A stretch of 64,000 nucleotides of DNA from Podospora pseudoanserina. Its lineage: Eukaryota > Ascomycota > Sordariomycetes > Sordariales > Podosporaceae. The stretch's first letter is position 1. Every line of letters starts with the position of its first letter. The translations under genes were made by a program, and so were the position numbers. The stretch is from positions 806,001 through 870,000 of the forward strand of contig NC_085920.1 of NCBI RefSeq assembly GCF_035222485.1, given 5' to 3'. This document shows, piece after piece, positions 56,016 to 64,000 of the stretch. The notes under the pieces are model-generated. The model had not been told where the DNA came from and made no database searches. It saw nothing but the letters and a program-made list of their open reading frames with translations.

Positions 56016-57881
56016 TTAGAAGTGCTCCTTCCAGAACCGGAAGCGCACCTCACTGCTGCTGGCAGCCTTGGCCGCCTTCTTGATGTCACGAGCAGCAGCC
56101 GAGGGACCGCAGAAATAAACACCGACCGTCGTCCTCATGTTGCCCTCGAGGCCGTTGAGATAAGTCCGGTTCTGGATACCCTCGCTCATGCTCTGGAAGA
56201 TGCGGCCAAAGTTGGGACGACCAAAGTTTGTCCGCGCCTTGAGCTCAGTCAGGGGATCAACCGAGCTGCCGACCGAGTTGAGCACAATGTTCTGGGTGGT
56301 GTCCATGTCGAGCTTCTGGGTGAGATAAGTGTGGATCTTGAGGAACTCGACGCCGCTGGAACCGGGGACGCGGGCAGCCTCGGCGGATTGCTCCTCGAGG
56401 GAGAGGAGGAGGGTCTGGAACCACTCGAAGGAGCTGGTGTCCTTGCAGACCCAGATGAACTCGACACGGCGGAGACGGGTGGGGGGGTTGGGGCCGTTGC
56501 GCAAGTGCCAGATGTTCTTGAGGATGGAGGCCCAGGGGGTGACACCGATACCGGTACCGATCAAAACGGCGATTTCGTTCTCGAAGACGTCCTCGGCGGG
56601 GGCACCGTAGGGGCCGTCGATGCGGAGAGCGGGCATCTTCTGGCCGTTGGCAAGAGCGACGTCGTACATTCCCAAGGGGTCGACACCCTCATACAGCTTG
56701 GCGTGGATGCCGCCAGCGCCGACAGCGTTGCCGAGCTCGCGAGTGAAGTCACCAACCTGTCTGATGTGAACAGAGACATAGGGGTCGTATGGGCAGGAGG
56801 TGATGGTAAACGGATGCCACTGATACTTGGAGACGGAAGGAACCTGGAGGAAGAGCCACTGGCCAGCCTTGTACTTGAAGGAAGGCTTGTTGAACTGAAT
56901 CTCCACGACGTCTTGACGATTGTTAGTCAGATTCTCAATATCAGGGCAGAGTTGTTACTCACCATACGGATGTTTGACAACACGGGTAATCTTGGTCTCA
57001 CGGATGGCACGAATCTCACGGTACAACCGCTCAATGAGGTAGAAGCCACCGGTCCAGAGCTCCCATCTCCAGCCAAGATAACCAATGCAGTGCTCCCAGT
57101 ACTCATCACCGGCAAATGGCGAAATGGCGTCGGCTGTGTCACGGACGAAGCACCCGACGGTGTGGGTGTACAGACCGAGGAAAAATGGGATGAACAGATG
57201 GTGAGTGTACCAGAAGGTCTCGAAAGACTGTTGTCTGATGCGGTGATGGGCGGTTGTGTACATCAGAAGCATGCAGAGAAGCATAACGTGGCCAGTGGCA
57301 CCACCGGGCTGAACGTAGTGAATCTGCACAGCGGTTACAGGACGAATCTGGGTCTTCTCGACATTGTAGAAGCTGTACACTGTCAGCTCAAAACGCTCTT
57401 ATTCACAATTTATGACAGACTCACTTGACGTAATGGGCAGCTGTGTGGATGATGGTGAACAACAGCATAGAGTAGGCAAGCTGCCTGTGCATCCAGATAT
57501 TCTCATCGAGTGGGATGAACTTGATCTTTGGCCTGATGAAACGCATGATAGTTCTGCAGACGGGCAGCAGAATAAGCATACCGTCCACACTCAATACTAG
57601 ACCAGCACCACGAGAAAGCCACACAGAGTATTGCAGCGTGTTGAGACCCGCCAAACGGGCATCAGCTGCTTGCTTCCACCTAAACAGCACAACCGTTAGC
57701 TCAGTATCCTCCCACCATTTCCTCAACCCCTTTCCACTCGACCAACACCTCCCGAGAACAAATCTGAAAAAGCATACCATCCATAGGCGAAGATGCCCCA
57801 ATGGAACGTCCAGAAGAGGATGTGAAAGAGAATCTTCGACCCCGTGAGCTGCTTCTTCAGCAGTGGAACTAGCCCGCCCAT
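56016..57881 (-). CDS. NOXA: NADPH oxidase, NoxA/Nox1 type
   Basis: Four exons, 57881-57778, 57679-57425, 57372-56963 and 56911-56016 (introns 98, 52 and 51 nt), give 554 aa. The N-terminal half is the ferric-reductase-like haem domain: SRGAGLVLSVDGMLILLPVC, DENIWMHRQLAYSMLLFTII with HTAAHYVNFYNVEKTQ, and later YTTAHHRIRQQSFETFWYTH then HLFIPFFLGLYTH, whose His pairs bind two haems. The C-terminal half has HPFTIT (about 289-294) for FAD and GTGIGVTP (about 375-382) for NADPH, ending in RFRFWKEHF with the terminal Phe typical of NOX enzymes. There are no N-terminal EF hands, unlike NoxC/Nox5. The enzyme makes superoxide across a membrane and in fungi controls sexual development, hyphal fusion and ascospore or infection structures together with NoxR and Rac. 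NoxA is favoured over NoxB by length and N-terminus. Confidence 0.93.
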
Positions 57882-60800
57882 TTTGACGACTGGTTTCCCC
57901 CTCTTGACCTATTACAAGGACACACTCAAGGTATAGGATCTGTTGTGATGTCGACCTGCGACCGTGGTGACGTCGACTATGGGCTCTGTAGCCTTCGGTA
58001 TGTGTCTGGCAGCGGAATGAGGCGCGGCTGTGGTTTTCGAGTCCAAATCACACCCTTGATATTCTCCTCTATTCCCTCCTCTTGATTATTAACACCTCCC
58101 AAATCGTGTGATGTGTATGTATATCCACCAACTAGGAGACCCGATAGTGCGGCGGTAGTAGAACAAATAAAGACAAACACTAAAAGTCTGCTATATGAAA
58201 AAGAAAAAAAAGGAATAAAAGAGCGATTCTGAGCCAGCAGCTGAAGTGAAAGGAAGGACAGTAACGGGAGTCGCTCGCGGAGGAGGGCTCGTTTCTTTTA
58301 CCTCGTCGAATGAGGGAGACGACGAAGGAGAGGGGGAGAGAAGGGGAAGAAACAGGCGATAAGTGGGTGGTGGGAAGGTCATAAAAGACGGTCCCAGGAA
58401 ACAGGGGGAAGGAAAAAAAGAAGGAACCAAGATGTGATGTAACACTACCCTTTACCACAGCGCACACGGACACAAACACCAGGCGGTCCAGCAGGGGGCC
58501 ACTTGGTGAGGGTGGAGGCAGAGTGGAGGGCGGGCAAGGGTAGGGGGCCTGGCGAGGTCACGGCAGCAACCAAAGCCGTGCCCTTCTCACAAGTCACTTC
58601 CTCCAGCAGCAGAGGCGTTAAAGTCTGAAACGTCTAGACTGGTTCTGGCAACCTCGCTCGCCTCCTCCAGATGAATTCTCCTAAACTGTCTTTGAAGGGG
58701 GCAGCAGCGTACAACGACAGGCGCGTAGTGGGGCCAGAAGACAGGCTGTTGAAGGCGGCAGCAATGGGTCGGCGGCGAGGGCAAGACGGCAGCGTAGTTG
58801 GGGAAGATGCTTGGAGATCAGACGTAGGAGATGGTTTCGCGGTTGCCCGAGCTGTGTCAGGTTCTGAGATTCTGGGGAGGCCTGCTATCAGATGGCAAGG
58901 AGTTGGTGGCGGTAGGCGCGCAGAAGTTGAGACGAAAGCTGTTAGAGGCGCTTTGACCGGGGGTGAGCTTGGAGGCGACCCTGATGTTTCGGTTTTGACA
59001 GGGGGTGTCGAGAACGCCCTGTTGCCAAGGGCGAGAAAGGGGTCACCGCACTGGGCTTGGCGAGCTGTTGGTTCGTTTGGACGGTTGAAGAAATGTCGAT
59101 GTTGAAAGTATTCAAACCTGTCGAGAAACTCCAGAGAACAGATGTTGTTGACCGAAATTGAAAGAGTAAATCACAAAAAGAAGACGAGAGACAATGTTGA
59201 AGGCGGCCGCGGCCGCGACCTATTCTTAGGCATGGGCATTCTGATACCAAGACCTCGCGGGCGCTTAAACGGCTGGGATCTCGAACGACAGCATCGAATT
59301 CGATTTGTTCCGAGAGATGCCACGGGCCGCTAGGCAGCTTTGGGGTGTGGCACGTTGCGAGCACTCCAGGCCGTCGCATGTTGCCGATTCCAAATCACCA
59401 ATCAGCAAGCTTCTTTGTCTTTGACATCACATTCTGTGACTTGCAGAACTTGCATTTCTGCATCGATAATCTTCGCACCGAGGTATGTAGGTGCTCCATT
59501 CCGCCGTCTCCTGAATGGTTACACATGCTTTGAGCGGATATGTATGCTTAGGTCATAGGAAAAACTAGCAGTTATCAACCATCACATCACATCTTGGCCG
59601 TGAGTTATCATCCGAAGTGAATAAAGTTCCACACCCTGTTGTCCAGTTTCCCTGTCCGGCTAGAAAGGTCTAAATATAAGTGAGCACATTGGGGCTCGTT
59701 CAGATACGTCGACCAGGCATGTGTCCTTGAAGGAGTGTGGATTGTAAATGTACCACCATGCCAGGTCGCTGTCATGTCCGGGCTGATCATCATGGGACCT
59801 AGAGAGAGGCACGAGCAGGCCCAAGATACAGACCATAGCCCATGCTTGTTGAATGCTGATTCCATACTCGTGTGGCCAATCATCAAGAGCTTGTTGGATG
59901 TTGCAAAAGGCCCAGCTGCGGCAAACGCCATGTTCACGTAGCACAGAATCCCATGCCGATCTTGGATGGGATTTCTGGTTTCTAACAAGGCGCTTCCTTC
60001 GAACGAGCGCTTCAGACTTGTGGTGCCTCACCAATACCGGATATGCATTCAGAGCTCCCTGCTAGCCGACAGCCTCAAACGAACAGGTGCAGGGAGGGAT
60101 TGCACATCAAGAGCTCGGACAGCTCTGCGACACCGAGATGCAGGCGTAATCGGATGGAAGGTTGCGGCATCGAGAAAGGATGGCCGTCAAGCCCAAGACC
60201 TTGAAACATGCCCTGGCCTAGTCCCGCTACGCAGTACCGGCACCCGCTTCAAGCAATGATACAAGCCTGAAGAAAAGGAGAGAGAAAGCTTCGGAGAAAG
60301 TAAAGATATTTCCGGGGGCGTTTGGTTGGTATTGTGTGGTGTGGGAGACGTGAGGAGTGTTGGTCGTCGAGGGGGGCTTCACCCTTTTTCTTCTGCCACT
60401 TCATCCGAGTCAACAACAACACCAGCATATCCCTCGGCGATGCTGAAGAAAGCATCTATGGATGTTCTTTGAGACATCAAGATCTTCAAAAGACAATCCA
60501 CATTTTTAAGCTTGTTTGCAAACGCGTGGCATGCCAGGTGCACACCATCTTATCCTGGCCTTGGAGGGCGCCTCGAGACGATCCGGGTCCTGCCGCACGT
60601 GGGGAATCGTACGATTTTTTTGAACGCCAGACAGCACCGAGAGGCACTGAGCCAGACCCTCGGGACAGCTGCTGGGTATAAGAGTGAGTCTCCTCGTCCG
60701 TGTCCATTATCGAGTTCTTGTTCTGACGGTTTTCTGGATCCAGGTTTCGTGGATTGACACCGCCGAATAAATCCAGAGTCAGCCAGCAAACGAAGTGGAG

Positions 60801-61548
60801 AGGATCTTGAGTAGTTCTGCAGGGCACACCTGTGTCATGGTGAGCCTCTTCAGATGAAAGAAGGTCTGAGAGATTAGCAATTATGGCAGTGGACTCTACT
60901 TAGTACTGTACTATGGGCTTCTCGTGGGGTGCAGTTTCGTAGTCTGAGAGGCTATGATGGGGCATATGTTAGTGTAGAATCGACGTGCCATAGTCTCTCT
61001 CCCCGGGTCGCTATCAACGGTGAGGAGCGGCGTCTGGCAGGTCACGCGCGGTGAGAGATAAAGTGCTTGCATTGGCGTGGCTCGGCTTGCGTGGCAGTTT
61101 CTGGTGAGAATGGAGATTCCACGCAAACCTGCTGGACTGAGGTGTGTGGTGTGGCTGAGCATATCGCGACACGAGTGCTGTGGCGGGGCTTATTACTGAA
61201 ATGGGCTGCTGTGATTGGGCAGCTCCCTCCACTGCCCGCCAACAGCAACAACCCCACCAATTTCTGGCGGGCTTTCGTCACTGTCAGGCACCACTGCACA
61301 CTGTCAAGGATCCTCGGACTTTGGGAAAAGGAGACAAGGCACTTGTGGAAAGCAGCTGCTAACTACTTTCCAAACACCACCACTTCCTTTGCAACATCTT
61401 CCAAGCCACTACGGGACTCGCCCATTGCCCCTATTACTGTTGTCCGCGCATCTTGCGGCCCTGCCCTGACGGCCCGCAACCGTGATCATTCTTACAATCC
61501 AACCCCATCTCCTGGCGTTTCGAGTCGCATCTGCATGACACGCCCACC
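57882..61548. other. large intergenic region NOXA / MYO1
   Basis: About 3.7 kb between divergent genes. The NOXA side (57882-59200) is pyrimidine-rich on the minus strand, like a long 5' leader. A NotI-like GCGGCCGCGGCCGC palindromic cluster lies at 59203-59216. Around 59608-60034 overlapping open frames occur on both strands (one minus-strand frame of 126 codons), with no start, splice or family support. The CT-rich stretch before 61549 is the probable myosin leader. Confidence 0.5.
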
Positions 61549-64000
61549 ATGGTGAGCACCAGCAACCACGAGCACGGCCTTCGGAGCTTGCGCTTTCGGA
61601 GCCGGGGCCGGCATGCTTCTGCCCCGTCCAAACTCGTGAATAGCTTCACTAACCACGCCCGTCGTTCCAGGGTATAACGAGACGCGCGAAAGACAAGGCT
61701 GCGCGGGCCGAGCGCTCTGCTGGCGGAGCCTCCAGCTCAGCCAAGCCAAAGAAGGCGACGTACGACACCACCAAGAAGAAGGAAATTGGTGTCTCCGACT
61801 TGACCCTGTTGCGTACCGTGTCGAACGAGGCCATCAACGACAATCTCAAGCAACGATTCGAGGGCGGTCAGATCTACACCTACATTGGCCATGTGTTGGT
61901 ATCCGTCAACCCCTTTCGGGATCTCGGTATCTACACCGACCAGGTCCTCAACAGCTATCGGGGAAAAAACAGACTGGAGATGCCACCACATGTGTTCGCT
62001 ATTGCCGAATCTGCCTACTACAACATGAAGGCCTACAAGGAGAACCAGTGTGTGATTATCTCGGGTGAATCTGGTGCTGGCAAGACAGAGGCGGCCAAGC
62101 GCATCATGCAGTACATCGCGAACGTCTCGGGGGGTGAGGCAGGAGGAGATATTCAACAGATCAAGGACATGGTTTTGGCTACCAATCCTTTGCTCGAATC
62201 GTTTGGTAACGCAAAGACACTGCGGAACAACAACTCTTCTCGGTTCGGAAAGTACTTGCAGATCCATTTCAACGCACAGGGTGAACCAGTTGGCGCCGAC
62301 ATCACCAACTACCTCCTCGAGAAGTCGCGCGTCGTGGGTCAGATTACCAACGAGCGCAACTTTCACATTTTCTACCAGTTCACCAAGGGCGCCTCTGAGA
62401 ACTACCGCCAAATGTTTGGCATCCAAAAGCCAGAAACATACCTCTACACCAGCAAATCAAAGTGCTTCAATGTGGACGGAATTGATGATTTGGCCGAGTA
62501 CCAGGATACGCTCAACGCCATGAAAATAATTGGCCTTTCCCAAGCAGAACAGGACAACATTTTCCGCATGTTGGCCGCCATTTTGTGGACGGGCAACCTG
62601 GTGTTCCGGGAAGGCGATGATGGCTATGCGACTGTCTCTGATCAGTCTGTGGTGGACTTTTTGGCCTATCTCCTCGAAGTTGATCCGGCGAAACTTGTAC
62701 ACGCCATCACCATTCGCATTCTGACACCACGGAACGGTGAAGTAATCGAATCGCCTTCGAACGTGGCCCAGGCAACGGCTACCAGAGATGCCTTGGCCAA
62801 GGCCATTTACAACAACTTGTTTGACTGGATCGTGGAACGGATTAATCAGTCTCTGAAAGCGAGACAAGCTACTTCCAACTCCATTGGCATTCTCGATATT
62901 TATGGGTTCGAAATCTTTGAGAAGAACAGTTTCGAACAACTTTGCATCAACTACGTCAACGAAAAGCTACAACAGATCTTCATTCAGCTCACACTCAAGG
63001 CCGAGCAGGAGGAGTACGCGAGAGAGCAGATCAAGTGGACACCCATCAAGTATTTTGACAACAAGATTGTGTGCGATCTCATCGAGTCTATCAGGCCTCC
63101 GGGAATCTTTTCTGCCATGAAGGACGCCACCAAGACTGCCCACGCCGACCCTGCCGCTTGCGATCGCACCTTCATGCAGAGCATCAACGGCATGTCGAAT
63201 GCCCATCTCACTCCTCGCCAGGGCAACTTCATCATCAAGCACTATGCTGGTGATGTGACATATACCGTGGACGGCATCACTGACAAGAACAAGGATCTCC
63301 TTCTCAAGGGCCTCCTGAACATGTTCCAAGCCAGTCAGAATCGTTTTGTACACGAGCTCTTCCCCAACCAGGTTGACCAAGACAACAGAAAGCAACCCCC
63401 AACAGCCGGTGATAGGATCAAGACTTCGGCCAACGCCTTGGTGGATACGCTCATGAAATGTCAGCCATCATACATCCGCACTATCAAGCCCAACGAGAAC
63501 AAATCGCCCACCGAGTACACCGTCCCCAATGTTTTGCATCAGATCAAGTACCTTGGTTTGCAGGAGAACGTACGAATTCGTCGTGCTGGTTTTGCATACC
63601 GTCAGTCTTTTGAAAAGTTTGTGGATCGATTCTTCCTGCTGTCGCCTGCCACCTCGTACGCTGGCGAGTACACGTGGGAGGGCTCGTATGAAGCGGCGAC
63701 CAAACAGATCCTGAAGGACACTAGTATTCCGCAGGAGGAATGGCAGCTTGGTGTTACAAAGGCCTTTATCAAGTCCCCCGAGACTCTCTTTGCCCTTGAA
63801 CATATGCGCGATCGGTACTGGCACAACATGGCAACCCGTATCCAGCGCATGTGGCGTGCATATCTGGCATACAGGGCAGAGGCTGCTACCCGTATCCAGC
63901 GATTCTGGAGAAAGAAGCGGGTCGGTGCCGAATATCTGCAGCTCCGGGATGAAGGCCACAGGGTTCTGCAAGGTCGAAAGGAACGGAGAAGAATGAGCAT
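61549..64000 (+). CDS. MYO1: class I myosin (MyoA/Myo5-like), 5' part
   Basis: Exon 1 is just the ATG (61549-61551), followed by a 119-nt intron (GTGAGC...TTCCAG). Exon 2 runs from 61671 beyond the window end. The visible part encodes 777 full residues. The start MGITRRAKD and the [15 protein letters not shown] segment are typical of fungal myosin I. P-loop G133-ESGAGKT, the switch-1 stretch [20 protein letters not shown] and the switch-2 stretch [20 protein letters not shown] are intact. The TEDS position is Glu358 (codon 62739-62741). The converter region ([20 protein letters not shown]) leads to two IQ motifs ([23 protein letters not shown]). TH1, SH3 and acidic tail domains lie outside the window. 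The motor drives actin-dependent endocytosis at hyphal tips. Confidence 0.95.

Noticed and set aside
55830-57428. A 532-codon open frame on the plus strand opposite NOXA
   Set aside because: It is the antisense shadow of the NOXA exons; it lacks splice logic and any domain, while the minus strand encodes a full NADPH oxidase.
59608-60034. Overlapping minus-strand frames of about 125 codons, one with a hydrophobic stretch
   Set aside because: Three frames over the same DNA look similarly open, so this may be chance. No known domain or splice sites were found.

Overview
This window comes from a filamentous ascomycete, most likely a Sordariomycete near the Sordariales. Most genes are split by short introns (about 50-100 nt) with GT-AG ends and CTAAC-like branch sites. 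The gene set is typical of filamentous fungi: NADPH oxidase NoxA, a LaeA-like methyltransferase, a Pal1 morphology protein, class I myosin MyoA and a two-bromodomain Rsc4. Intergenic gaps reach several kb. I see no bacterial, plasmid, viral or CRISPR material, and no tRNA or rRNA gene I could defend.

Layout, left to right: a 3.4 kb non-coding flank; DSK2 (+); a SYM1/Mpv17 protein (-); a decayed minus-strand coding remnant; UAP1 (-) and a TDG/Mug glycosylase (+) from a divergent promoter; a LaeA-like methyltransferase (-); a gene-poor 5 kb with a second decayed remnant; an amino-acid/choline permease (-); NPT1 (-) and UTP4 (+) from a divergent promoter; a 4.4 kb gap; PNG1 (+); a decayed coiled-coil gene (+); PAL1 (-) with an apparent frameshift in a C8 run; USB1 (+); ERO1 (-); CKS1 (-) and RSC4 (+) divergent; a large fungal membrane protein with about 50 GAA codons in a row (+); NOXA (-); a 3.7 kb gap; and the 5' part of class I myosin (+), cut by the window end.

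The genes are mostly housekeeping and do not form one pathway or a secondary-metabolite cluster. Loose themes are protein quality control and secretion (DSK2, PNG1, ERO1), NAD and amino-sugar metabolism (NPT1, UAP1), RNA processing (UTP4, USB1), chromatin and cell cycle (RSC4, CKS1), and hyphal morphogenesis and redox signalling (PAL1, MYO1, NOXA). Exon junctions were worked out by hand and checked for frame continuity.

The observations I find most interesting are: a class I myosin whose TEDS-site residue is Glu; a PNG1 that keeps the catalytic Cys-His-Asp triad; three previously hidden, frame-broken coding remnants; a (GAA)50 tract inside a coding exon; several genes whose coding strand switches from C-rich to G-rich part-way; and an ERO1 whose small last exon gives a -VDEL C-terminus. 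I found no convincing new multi-gene system.
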